This document shows positions 1 to 5,347 of a stretch of DNA of 5,521 nt, one piece after another. The stretch spans positions 1 to 5,521 of the forward strand of contig JAEYXO010000339.1 of assembly GCA_023431245.1 (NCBI GenBank), read 5' to 3'. The stretch is from Pseudomonadota bacterium (GTDB lineage: Bacteria; Pseudomonadota; Gammaproteobacteria; Burkholderiales; SG8-41). Position 1 is the first letter of the stretch. Each line of letters opens with the position of its first letter. The translations under genes and the position numbers were made by a program. Under the pieces are notes generated by a model. It worked only from the letters and a program-made list of their open reading frames with translations, was not told the origin of the DNA and did not search any database.

Positions 1-71
1 GCATCGCCCTGCTCGCCGACCTGCAGCGTGATATGAACCGCATCGCCGACATCGCGAAACTCGCCGCATGA
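1..71 (+). CDS. glyS: Glycine--tRNA ligase beta subunit, C-terminal end (partial)
   Basis: Only the last 22 codons and the TGA stop (69-71) are in the window; the reading frame begins at base 3. The tail reads IALLADLQRDMNRIADIAKL followed by Ala-Ala, which resembles the end of bacterial GlyS (an arginine- and leucine-rich helix ending in a VADISLL-like motif). GlyS is the beta subunit of the tetrameric glycyl-tRNA synthetase, which charges tRNA-Gly in the cytoplasm. Context supports the call, since glyQ-glyS followed by gmhB and plsC is a common order in gammaproteobacteria. The stop codon overlaps the gmhB start in ATGA. The match rests on a short tail plus synteny, so it is good but not certain. 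Confidence 0.75.
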   Translation, partial: IALLADLQRDMNRIADIAKLAA

Positions 72-601
72 AACTCGTCATCCTCGACCGCGACGGCGTG
101 ATCAACCAGGACAGCCCCTCGTACATCAAGAGCCCGGACGAGTGGAAACCGATCCCCGGCAGCCTCGAGGCGATCGCGCTGCTGAACCAGGCCGGTTACC
201 GGGTGCTGGTCGCCACCAACCAGTCCGGCGTCGGCCGCGGCCTGTTCGAAATGGCGACACTTAACGCGATCCACGACAAGATGCACCGCGCACTGGGCCT
301 CGCCGGCGGCCGCGTCGATGGCATTTTCTACTGCCCGCACGCGCAGGACGCCGGCTGCGACTGCCGCAAGCCGAAACCCGGACTGCTGGAGGAAATCTCG
401 CGGCGCTTCGGCGTCAGCCTCGACGGTGTGCCCTTCATCGGGGACTCGCTGCGCGACCTGCAGGCCGCGGCCACGGTCGGCGCCCAACCGGTGCTGGTGC
501 TGACCGGTAAAGGCAAAAAGACGCGCAAGGACGGCGGCCTGCCGGAGGGCACCGTGGTCCATGACGACCTGGCCGCCGCCGTGCACAGCCTGCTGCAATG
601 A
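68..601 (+). CDS. gmhB: D-glycero-beta-D-manno-heptose 1,7-bisphosphate 7-phosphatase
   Basis: This cytoplasmic HAD-superfamily phosphatase removes the C7 phosphate from heptose 1,7-bisphosphate, a step toward ADP-heptose for the LPS inner core. The 177-residue product carries HAD motif I as DRDGV (D7 nucleophile, D9 acid/base), motif II around TNQSG (50-54), a lysine in RKPKPG (100-105) and motif IV GDS (125-127). The GmhB zinc site is visible as C89-P-H91 and C97-D-C99, with a compact connecting loop. The E. coli protein is slightly longer at 191 residues. ATG at 68 overlaps the glyS stop and has no Shine-Dalgarno, so it is probably translationally coupled. The stop overlaps plsC. A histidinol-phosphatase-type HAD is the main alternative, but the Cys/His loop and plsC neighbour favour GmhB. 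Confidence 0.93.
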   Translation: MKLVILDRDGVINQDSPSYIKSPDEWKPIPGSLEAIALLNQAGYRVLVATNQSGVGRGLFEMATLNAIHDKMHRALGLAGGRVDGIFYCPHAQDAGCDCRKPKPGLLEEISRRFGVSLDGVPFIGDSLRDLQAAATVGAQPVLVLTGKGKKTRKDGGLPEGTVVHDDLAAAVHSLLQ

Positions 602-1317
602 TGCTGCTGACCGCGCTGCGCTCCACCGTCTTCGCGGCCATCCTGATCCTCATCACCCCCCTTTTCGCGGCGATCGCGCTGCTGACCTTCCCGCTGCCGC
701 CGCTGGCGCGCTACCGCATCATCACCGTCTGGACCCGCTGCATCATCTGGTCCGCGCGCGCCGTCTGCGGCATCCGCTACCGCGTCATCGGCGCCGAAAA
801 CATTCCGCGGAAACCCTGCGTGATCCTGTCCAAACACCAGTCGGCCTGGGAAACGCTGGCCTTCCAGCTGATTTTCCCGCCCCAGGTGTGGGTGCTGAAA
901 AAGGAACTGCTGCGCGTGCCGTTTTTCGGCTGGGGACTGGCGATGCTGTCGCCGATCGCGATCGACCGCAGCCTGCGCCGCGAGGCGCTGCAGCAGCTGA
1001 TCGAGCAGGGACAGCAGCGGCTGGATGCCGGATTCTCCATCGTCATTTTCCCGGAAGGCACGCGCATCCCGCCCGGCAACCGCGGCAAATACCGCCCGGG
1101 CGGCGCCCGGCTCGCGGTGCAGACCGGCACCGCGGTGCTGCCGGTGGCGCACAACGCCGGCCGTTGCTGGGGGCGCAACGCCTTCCTCAAGCGGCCGGGA
1201 CTGGTCACCGTCAGCATCGGCGCACCCATGAGCCCCGAAGGCATCGATGCCGAAACACTGTCGGCCCGCGTCGAACAGTGGATCGAAGACGAAATGCTGC
1301 AGCTCGATGCGCGCTGA
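598..1317 (+). CDS. plsC: 1-acyl-sn-glycerol-3-phosphate acyltransferase (PlsC/AGPAT family)
   Basis: The family acylates lysophosphatidic acid at the sn-2 position to give phosphatidic acid, the precursor of all phospholipids, at the inner face of the cytoplasmic membrane. The 239-residue protein has a hydrophobic N-terminal segment (about 3-35) that should anchor it. The acyltransferase blocks follow: motif I is KHQSAWET (79-86; H80 with E85, so HX4E rather than the usual HX4D), motif III is FPEGTR (151-156), and motif IV is around VLPVAHNAG (180-188). ATG 598 overlaps the gmhB stop; a second ATG follows at 601, and the two cannot be separated because neither has a clear Shine-Dalgarno. The family is certain, but the exact acyl acceptor is inferred, since paralogues act on other lysophospholipids. 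Confidence 0.88.
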   Translation: MMLLTALRSTVFAAILILITPLFAAIALLTFPLPPLARYRIITVWTRCIIWSARAVCGIRYRVIGAENIPRKPCVILSKHQSAWETLAFQLIFPPQVWVLKKELLRVPFFGWGLAMLSPIAIDRSLRREALQQLIEQGQQRLDAGFSIVIFPEGTRIPPGNRGKYRPGGARLAVQTGTAVLPVAHNAGRCWGRNAFLKRPGLVTVSIGAPMSPEGIDAETLSARVEQWIEDEMLQLDAR

Positions 1318-2035
1318 GCGATCGACCGGCACGCTGTCAGCCGAACAGTCGATCGAACTTGCGGGCAGCCGCATCACCTACCGTCTGCGGCGGTCACCGC
1401 GCCGGCGCACCATCGCGCTGCTGATCGACGACCGCGGGCTGCGCGTGGCGGCGCCCCTGCGCGCCCCGCAGCGGGCCATCGATGAACTGCTGCTGCAACA
1501 CGCGGCCTGGGTCATCCGCAAGGTCGGCGACTGGGAACGCAAAAAGCCGGCGCTCCGGCGGTGGGTCAGCGGCGAACAGGTCATGCTGCAGGGCGCACCG
1601 CTGACGCTGGAAACCGCCGCCGGCACCGGCCTGCCGCAGCTCGAGGGGGACCGCCTGCTGATCGATGCCGCACTCGACGCACCGGCCATCGAAGCGGCCG
1701 TCCGGTGCTGGCTGAAACAGCGCGCGCTGGCACACTTCACGGGCCGCTGCCATGCCTACAGCGCGCAACTCGGCCTGCCGGCGCCCGCGGTGCGGCTGTC
1801 CAATGCGCGCACGCGCTGGGGCAGCTGCCATGCCGGCGGGCGCATCCGCATGAACTGGCGCCTGATCCAGCTGCCGCAGGACTGGATCGACTACGTCGCC
1901 GCGCATGAAGTCGCGCATCTGCGGCAGATGAACCACTCACCAGCCTTCTGGGAAACCGTCGCCTTGCTGGTTCCCGATCACGCCGCGCGCCGCGCCGCAC
2001 TCAGACGCGATGCGCATCATTACCTGCTGCCCTGA
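1307..2035 (+). CDS. YgjP/M48-like metal-dependent hydrolase (SprT-like fold, DUF45)
   Basis: The 242-residue product belongs to the COG1451/YgjP family. The C-terminal half holds the signature: RTRWGSC (168-174), NWRL (183-186), then the zinc motif HEVAH (200-204) and a third ligand H210 in MNHSPAFW. The N-terminal half (about 18-110) is a strand-rich basic region ending in a predicted helix. The architecture is that of a zincin. E. coli YgjP has been described as a UTP pyrophosphatase, so a peptidase role should not be assumed. ATG 1307 is the chosen start: it lies inside the plsC 3' end (11-bp overlap, different frame), and an upstream in-frame ATG at 1247 would add 20 low-complexity residues deep in plsC. 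There is no clear Shine-Dalgarno, so coupling to plsC is likely. The family is sure; the substrate is unknown. Confidence 0.87.
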   Translation: MRAERSTGTLSAEQSIELAGSRITYRLRRSPRRRTIALLIDDRGLRVAAPLRAPQRAIDELLLQHAAWVIRKVGDWERKKPALRRWVSGEQVMLQGAPLTLETAAGTGLPQLEGDRLLIDAALDAPAIEAAVRCWLKQRALAHFTGRCHAYSAQLGLPAPAVRLSNARTRWGSCHAGGRIRMNWRLIQLPQDWIDYVAAHEVAHLRQMNHSPAFWETVALLVPDHAARRAALRRDAHHYLLP

Positions 2036-2058
2036 ACGGCGGTGCGGCGCGGGGCCTG

Positions 2059-2067
2059 TGCTACACT
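2059..2067 (+). promoter_or_regulatory. Candidate extended -10 promoter for lptM-lysA
   Basis: TGCTACACT (2059-2067) is an extended -10 (TG, one base, then TACACT at 2062-2067) in the short gap after the YgjP-like gene. No good -35 lies 16-18 bp upstream, which is tolerable for an extended -10. Transcription would start near 2074, about 22 bases before the GTG start of lptM. It also argues against the in-frame upstream GTG at 2042, which lies before the predicted transcript start. Read-through from the upstream operon is also possible. Confidence 0.4.
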
Positions 2068-2095
2068 GCCCGCCACTTTTCGCGCGAGTATTCCT

Positions 2096-2260
2096 GTGCG
2101 TCCGACGCCGCCCAGAATTCCCTTCCTGGCCCTGTTCCTGATCCTGTTGTTCACCGGTTGCGGCTATAAAGGGCCGCTCTACCTGCCCAAGGACAAACCC
2201 GCCGCGGCAAAACCCGCGCTGCAGCCGGTACCCGCACCGGAGCCCGCCCGCCAGCCATGA
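2096..2260 (+). CDS. lptM: Small outer-membrane lipoprotein LptM (YifL family)
   Basis: This 54-residue lipoprotein precursor has a short basic N-region (RPTPPR), a hydrophobic stretch (8-19) and a lipobox-like LFTGC with the acylated cysteine at residue 22. After the cysteine comes the family hallmark GYKGPLYLP, then a flexible Ala/Pro/Lys tail. The mature protein would be about 33 residues. LptM (formerly YifL) helps oxidative maturation of the LptD-LptE LPS translocon at the outer membrane. Its place directly before lysA is typical in gammaproteobacteria. The GTG at 2096 is preferred because it puts the signal peptide right at the N-terminus and follows the candidate -10; the in-frame GTG at 2042 would add 18 unlikely residues. 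The Shine-Dalgarno is weak (GAG at 2086-2088). Phe at lipobox -3 is slightly off consensus. Confidence 0.82.
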   Translation: MRPTPPRIPFLALFLILLFTGCGYKGPLYLPKDKPAAAKPALQPVPAPEPARQP

Positions 2261-3504
2261 GCACCTTCACTTACCGCAACGGCGAGCTGCATGCGGAGGA
2301 CGTTCCGCTCAGCCGCATTGCCGCCGAATTCGGCACCCCCTGCTATGTCTATTCGCGCGCGGCGCTGACCCGTGCCTGGCGCGAATTCGATGCCGCCTTT
2401 GCCGGTCGCGAACACCTGCTCTGCTACGCGGTGAAAGCCAATCCCAATCTCGGCGTGCTCGATGTATTCGCGCGGCTGGGCAGCGGTTTCGACATCGTTT
2501 CCGGCGGCGAGCTGGCACGCGTCATCGCCGCCGGCGGCGCCCCGCGCAAGGTGGGGTTCTCCGGCGTCGGCAAAACCGCCGCCGAAATGCGCCAGGCGCT
2601 GCAGGCCGGCATCCTCTGTTTCAACGTCGAGTCCGCCGCAGAACTGGAGCTGCTGGACCGGGTCGCCGGCGAGCTGGGTGTCACCGCCCCGGTCAGCCTG
2701 CGGGTGAACCCGGACGTGGATGCCAAAACCCATCCCTACATCGCCACCGGGCTCAAGGAGAACAAGTTCGGCGTCGCCTACGACGAGGCGCCGGCGACCT
2801 ACCGCCGCGCCCGCGACCTGCCGCATCTGCGCATCGAGGGCGTCGACTGCCACATCGGTTCCCAGCTCACGGAAATCGCCCCGTTCATCGCCGCGCTGGA
2901 GCGCGTGCTGGCGCTGGTCGATACCCTGGAACGCGAGGGCATCAGCATCCGCCACCTCGACCTCGGCGGCGGACTGGGCATCCGTTACCGGGATGAAACG
3001 CCGCCGGCGATCGCGGACTACGCACAGGCGCTGATCGCCGCGCTCGGAAACCGCCCGCAGAAACTGGTGTTCGAGCCGGGGCGCCTGCTCACCGGCAACG
3101 CGGGGGTGCTGCTGTCCACCGTGCTGTACCTGAAGCCGGGACAGGACAGGAACTTCGCCATCGTCGATGCCGCGATGAACGACCTGATGCGCCCTGCGCT
3201 GTACGACGCCTGGCACGACGTGCTGCCGCTGCGCGAAACCGCCGCCGGCGAGCGGCCTTACGACATTGTCGGTCCGGTCTGCGAAAGCGGCGACTTCCTC
3301 GCCCGGGACCGGCGGATCGCCGCGGCACCCGGCGACGTCATCGCCATCGCCTCGGCCGGCGCCTACGGCATGAGCATGTCATCCAACTACAACACCCGCC
3401 CGCGCGCCGCCGAGATCATGGTCGACGGCCGGCAGGTGCATGTCGTGCGGGATCGCGAAACCGTCGCCCTGCTGCTGGCCAACGAACACCGTTTGCCGGA
3501 ATGA
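2257..3504 (+). CDS. lysA: Diaminopimelate decarboxylase
   Basis: LysA decarboxylates meso-diaminopimelate to L-lysine, the last step of the DAP pathway, in the cytoplasm with pyridoxal phosphate. The 415-residue length is normal for the fold-type III family. The PLP lysine is K60 in YAVKANPN (58-65). HIGSQ (199-203), the glycine-rich phosphate loop GGGLGI (237-242) and EPGR (273-276) follow in order. The catalytic cysteine is C343 or adjacent in VCESGDF (341-347), and the PLP/substrate tyrosine lies in GAYGMSMSSNYN (368-379). ATG 2257 overlaps the lptM stop in ATGA with only a distant GGAG (2239-2242), so coupling is likely. No intrinsic terminator with a T-run directly follows. dapF, the usual next gene, is absent here. 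Confidence 0.97.
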   Translation: MSTFTYRNGELHAEDVPLSRIAAEFGTPCYVYSRAALTRAWREFDAAFAGREHLLCYAVKANPNLGVLDVFARLGSGFDIVSGGELARVIAAGGAPRKVGFSGVGKTAAEMRQALQAGILCFNVESAAELELLDRVAGELGVTAPVSLRVNPDVDAKTHPYIATGLKENKFGVAYDEAPATYRRARDLPHLRIEGVDCHIGSQLTEIAPFIAALERVLALVDTLEREGISIRHLDLGGGLGIRYRDETPPAIADYAQALIAALGNRPQKLVFEPGRLLTGNAGVLLSTVLYLKPGQDRNFAIVDAAMNDLMRPALYDAWHDVLPLRETAAGERPYDIVGPVCESGDFLARDRRIAAAPGDVIAIASAGAYGMSMSSNYNTRPRAAEIMVDGRQVHVVRDRETVALLLANEHRLPE

Positions 3505-3561
3505 CATTGTCAGAATTGCCGATCGCGTACGGTTTTCACGTACGGATGCGGTGTTGCCGCA
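3502..3561 (+). repeat. Short repeats and hairpins just after lysA
   Basis: Three small symmetric elements lie together. TGACATTGTCA (3502-3512) is a 5-bp inverted repeat sharing the lysA stop. CGTACGG occurs twice (3526-3532 and 3539-3545), and since CGTACG is self-complementary the pair can fold into a 6-bp stem with a 7-base loop. TGCGGTGTTGCCGCA (3547-3561) is a 5-bp stem with a 5-base loop. None is followed by a T-run, so none is a standard intrinsic terminator. They may slow RNA decay or RNA polymerase at the lysA 3' end, or serve as operator-like sites; the sequence does not decide. Confidence 0.4.
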
Positions 3562-3606
3562 AATCCACAACCGCAAACGCTTGATCAAAAAAACTTGACA
3601 AAGGTG

Positions 3607-3636
3607 TTGCATTTATTTTTCGCCATAGCATAGAAT
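3607..3636 (+). promoter_or_regulatory. Candidate promoter of the Lys/Ala-rich microgene
   Basis: TTGCAT (3607-3612) and TAGAAT (3631-3636) are separated by 18 bp in the most AT-rich stretch of the left half, giving a start near 3643. An A7 tract (3587-3593) upstream could act like an UP element. A perfect TTGACA (3595-3600) sits 12 bp further upstream but has no -10 at proper spacing. TGACAA-N5-TTGCAT (3596-3612) also resembles a sigma-54 site, although the -24 GG is GA. A promoter here is likely; the exact boxes are uncertain. Confidence 0.5.
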
Positions 3637-3695
3637 TGGCGCACCGAACACGGTTCCCGTAAATTTTTTGCGATGATCGTGTGCTGGTAGTGCGG

Positions 3696-3727
3696 AACTT
3701 AAGCCGCATTCAGACGATGCCTAAGTT
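3696..3727 (+). other. Leader stem-loop just upstream of the microgene RBS
   Basis: AACTTA (3696-3701) pairs with TAAGTT (3722-3727) and GCAT (3706-3709) pairs with ATGC (3717-3720), separated by a small asymmetric internal loop and capped by TCAGACG. The stem ends 7 bases before the Shine-Dalgarno. A competing hairpin, TGCGG (3691-3695) with CCGCA (3704-3708), uses some of the same bases, so the two are mutually exclusive. Regulation of translation or RNA stability is possible but only inferred. Confidence 0.4.
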
Positions 3728-3734
3728 AACTTTC

Positions 3735-3740
3735 AAGGAG
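3735..3740 (+). promoter_or_regulatory. Strong Shine-Dalgarno of the microgene
   Basis: AAGGAG is the best ribosome-binding site on the + strand of this window. It lies 3 bases from ATG 3744 and 6 bases from ATG 3747, so the second ATG is the better start. It is the main reason for believing the tiny ORF is translated. Confidence 0.65.
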
Positions 3741-3746
3741 ACGATG

Positions 3747-3815
3747 ATGGCAGCGAAGAAAAAAGCGAAAGCTAAAAAGAAAGTAGCCAAGAAGAAAGCA
3801 GCCAAGAAGAAGTAA
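3747..3815 (+). CDS. 22-residue Lys/Ala-rich histone-H1-tail-like basic microprotein
   Basis: The ORF encodes Met followed by pentapeptide-like units AAKKK, AKAKKK, VAKKK and AAKKK, ending in TAA. That is 13 Lys and 7 Ala in 22 residues with no acidic or aromatic residue. Such composition is known from the C-terminal tails of bacterial histone-H1-like proteins (Hc1, AlgP/AlgR3), which bind DNA by charge, but here there is no globular or other domain. Nucleoid or RNA binding is therefore an inference. Support for expression comes from AAGGAG six bases upstream, a promoter candidate about 105 bases before the first repeat, and a strong terminator starting 13 bases after the stop. ATG 3744 would add one Met. 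Lysine uses both AAA and AAG. No other gene shares the unit. It could instead be a translated part of a small RNA. Confidence 0.62.
   Translation: MAAKKKAKAKKKVAKKKAAKKK
3783..3812 (+). repeat. Two-copy 15-bp tandem repeat within the microgene
   Basis: GTAGCCAAGAAGAAA (3783-3797) is followed directly by GCAGCCAAGAAGAAG (3798-3812), identical at 13 of 15 positions and encoding VAKKK-AAKKK. The unit length is five codons, so slippage would change the peptide by whole pentapeptides without a frameshift. Confidence 0.8.
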
Positions 3816-3828
3816 GTAGCATGTAGTC

Positions 3829-3862
3829 AGCAAAGGCCGGGTAACTCCCGGCCTTTGCTTTT
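3829..3862 (+). terminator. Intrinsic terminator of the microgene transcript
   Basis: AGCAAAGGCCGGG (3829-3841) pairs perfectly with CCCGGCCTTTGCT (3847-3859) around the loop TAACT, and the T-run 3859-3862 follows. The 13-bp GC-rich stem is strong. On the - strand the hairpin is not followed by T residues, so it works mainly for + strand transcription. With a start near 3643 the RNA would be about 220 bases. Confidence 0.88.
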
Positions 3863-3866
3863 GGCG

Positions 3867-3889
3867 AGTCCGGCAAGCCGGCTTCTTTT
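3867..3889 (+). terminator. Possible second, weaker terminator
   Basis: CCGG (3870-3873) and CCGG (3878-3881) form a short stem around CAAG, extendable by AG/CT with one bulged T, followed by TTCTTTT. It lies right behind the strong terminator and may act as a backup. The stem is short, so the call is weak. Confidence 0.3.
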
Positions 3890-3890
3890 C

Positions 3891-3915
3891 ATGCGCGGTT
3901 CTGCGCAGCGCGCAT
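3891..3915. repeat. Nested inverted repeat
   Basis: ATGCGCG (3891-3897) and CGCGCAT (3909-3915) form a 7-bp inverted repeat. Between them sits the 8-bp perfect palindrome CTGCGCAG (3901-3908). It is not followed by T residues on either strand. It could be a protein-binding site or a cruciform-prone element between the converging units; no function is evident. Confidence 0.45.
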
Positions 3916-4041
3916 CCCGGCATCCCTTCCGCGACGGATTCCTGTCACTCGCGGAATATCAAAAATCTCTTTATAATCAAATACTTATACTAGGCATTGC
4001 CTGCCAGCAGCGTCGTCATTCGCTGCCACACCAGCGCGCAA
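3916..4041. other. Intergenic stretch between converging units, no gene seen
   Basis: No credible coding sequence is seen. The stretch includes an AT-rich run (about 3958-3992) with a perfect TATAAT (3972-3977) and a TATACT (3986-3991), neither with a usable -35. It also has AGGCATTGCCT (3992-4002) and a 6-bp stem GCAGCG/CGCTGC (4007-4012 with 4021-4026) just past the anti-sigma stop. The last could be a 3' end hairpin of the - strand transcript, but it lacks a T-run, so no terminator is called. Confidence 0.4.
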
Positions 4042-4791
4042 TCAGGGATTCAACTGCCGGTACACCGCATCGGCGACCCGCAGCAGTTCCTCGCGCTCGG
4101 TTTCACCGGACAGCGCATAACCGAGGCGACCGTCGATCCAGTAAAACACGCTGACGCCGTTCTCGCGCGCAAAACGGAATGCAGTCGGCGCGCGCACCTC
4201 ACTGCTCGTACGCACATATAGCGTCAGGCGCTGACCCTTGAGATCCTGGTACATGAACTGTGCCGCCGGTCCGCGTTCGCCGGGCAGCAGGCGGCCGCCG
4301 ACCAGCGAGTACCCCAGCCCCGCAAGATGGGGGATCTTCAGGCTGGCGCCGAGCCGCTTCGACAGCCAGCGCACCAGGTGCGCCTCCTGGTCCGCACCGA
4401 CCTCGACCGGATGCCGCACTTCCGGGCTGTAAACCGCATGCGCGATGGCGGCAACCCGCGCCAGGTACAGGGTCTGCACCCGTTCCGCGGCGATATGGGC
4501 ATGCAACTGCCAGCCGCCGATTCCGCCCAGCAGCATCAGCGCCGCCACCGCCGCATGCCGGCGCCATTGCGGACTCCGCTTTCCCGGCAGCAACTGCAGC
4601 GGGACCGCTTCGGCCAGCAGCGGATCGAAGGCGTTCCGCAGTGCGGCAGCCTGGCGGCGATAGGCATCAATACGCTGCGCGTCGTCCTGGTGCTGCGCCA
4701 GGTGGTTTTCGACATCGGCCCTGCGTGCCGCCGGCAGACAGCCGTCGACATAAGCCTGAAGTTCGCTCTCGGTCACCGGGGTTCCGTTCAT
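4042..4791 (-). CDS. Transmembrane anti-sigma factor (RsiW/COG5662-like)
   Basis: The 249-residue protein has an N-terminal sigma-binding domain (about 1-65, with ESELQAYVDGCLPAARR), a basic patch (71-79), one membrane segment (about 80-97) and a C-terminal domain outside the cytoplasm containing LVGGRLLPGERGPAAQFMYQ (163-182), typical of this family. It should hold the sigma factor encoded just upstream at the inner membrane until an envelope signal releases it. The usual zinc-binding HX3CX2C is not present: the matching position reads HLAQHQDD (30-37), so this is a non-zinc member. ATG 4791 overlaps the sigma stop in ATGA, indicating coupled translation and fixed stoichiometry. The signal sensed cannot be deduced. 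No T-run terminator follows. Confidence 0.88.
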   Translation of the reverse strand: MNGTPVTESELQAYVDGCLPAARRADVENHLAQHQDDAQRIDAYRRQAAALRNAFDPLLAEAVPLQLLPGKRSPQWRRHAAVAALMLLGGIGGWQLHAHIAAERVQTLYLARVAAIAHAVYSPEVRHPVEVGADQEAHLVRWLSKRLGASLKIPHLAGLGYSLVGGRLLPGERGPAAQFMYQDLKGQRLTLYVRTSSEVRAPTAFRFARENGVSVFYWIDGRLGYALSGETEREELLRVADAVYRQLNP

Positions 4792-5312
4792 TTCACGACC
4801 TTCAGCGGCGCATGGCTGTCGGGCAAGCCCTGCAGCAGCCGGCGCAGACGCTCCCTGCCCCGCGACAGCCGCGACATCACGGTGCCAATCGGCACATCGA
4901 GCACGCGGGCCGCCTCGTCATAGGACATCTGCTCCAGGCCCACCAGCAGCAGCACCGCGCGCTGCTCTTCCGGCAATAACTGCAGCGCCGCATCGAGATC
5001 GCGGATTTCCAGCCGGTCTCCCGCCTGCGGCTGCTGCAGTTCGGCGGCGGAGGCCTCCAGCGGCACCGTGCGTGTGGCGGCGGCGCTGCGGACCTGGTTG
5101 ACGAATACGTTGTGCATGACGGTGAACAGCCAGGCACGCAGGTCGCTGCCTTCGCGCCACAGGTCACGCTTCACCAGCGCCCGCTCCAGCGCATCCTGCA
5201 CCAGGTCATCCGCTGCACTGGCATCCCCCGTCAGCGCGCGTGCATAACGGCGCAGGCGCGGGATGTACTGCATGGCCTGGGTGGCGAACATGTCGGATGG
5301 CGGTCGGGTCAC
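4788..5312 (-). CDS. ECF-family RNA polymerase sigma factor
   Basis: This 174-residue sigma-70-family protein redirects RNA polymerase to a specific stress regulon. Region 2 contains DDLVQDALERAL (35-46) and the -10 recognition segment around WLFTVMHNVFVNQVR (61-75). After a linker of about 35 residues, region 4 begins at LPEEQRAVLLLV (113-124) and contains the helix-turn-helix YDEAARVLDVPIGTVMSRLSR (about 131-151). Regions 1 and 3 are absent, as in all ECF sigmas. GTG at 5312-5310 is chosen because AGGAGG lies 9 bases upstream. The longer frame from GTG 5333 would put that ribosome site inside the gene, and ATG 5291 is too far from it. The anti-sigma gene overlaps its stop. No room for an own promoter is evident in the 35-bp gap upstream, so it is probably transcribed with the preceding gene. 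Confidence 0.93.
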   Translation of the reverse strand: MTRPPSDMFATQAMQYIPRLRRYARALTGDASAADDLVQDALERALVKRDLWREGSDLRAWLFTVMHNVFVNQVRSAAATRTVPLEASAAELQQPQAGDRLEIRDLDAALQLLPEEQRAVLLLVGLEQMSYDEAARVLDVPIGTVMSRLSRGRERLRRLLQGLPDSHAPLKVVK

Positions 5313-5321
5313 CTGCTGTTG

Positions 5322-5327
5322 CCTCCT
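5322..5327 (-). promoter_or_regulatory. Shine-Dalgarno of the ECF sigma gene
   Basis: On the - strand the bases read AGGAGG, nine bases before GTG 5312-5310. This strong site decides the GTG start for the sigma factor. Confidence 0.75.
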
Positions 5328-5347
5328 GAACACCGGGCTGGGCCGGC

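Noticed and set aside
328..1377. Long - strand open frame (349 codons) opposite gmhB and plsC
   Set aside because: It is a GC-rich antisense shadow of two well-supported genes, with low-complexity Arg/Gly/Asp composition and no family features.
2179..3216. Long - strand open frame (345 codons) opposite lysA
   Set aside because: It mirrors the codon periodicity of lysA, which has all its catalytic motifs; no independent motif or RBS supports the antisense frame.
3650..3669. ACGG-TTC-CCGT hairpin followed shortly by T6, as an early terminator in the leader
   Set aside because: The stem is only 4 bp and AAA separates it from the T-run; too weak to call.
3643..3862. Lysine-codon leader peptide acting as a transcription attenuator for lysine genes
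   Set aside because: The Lys-rich ORF plus terminator looks like an attenuator, but it lies downstream of lysA and the next gene downstream is on the opposite strand, so there is nothing for it to attenuate.
3972..3977. Perfect TATAAT as a + strand promoter
   Set aside because: No -35 at 16-18 bp, no extended TG, and no + strand gene downstream; more likely part of an AT-rich spacer.
3855..4154. + strand 99-codon frame starting in the terminator
   Set aside because: It begins inside the T-run of the strong terminator, has no Shine-Dalgarno, and runs into the antisense of the anti-sigma gene.
4260..4979. Long + strand open frames opposite the anti-sigma and sigma genes
   Set aside because: Arg/Pro/Ala-rich translations typical of antisense frames; the - strand genes have clear domains and starts.
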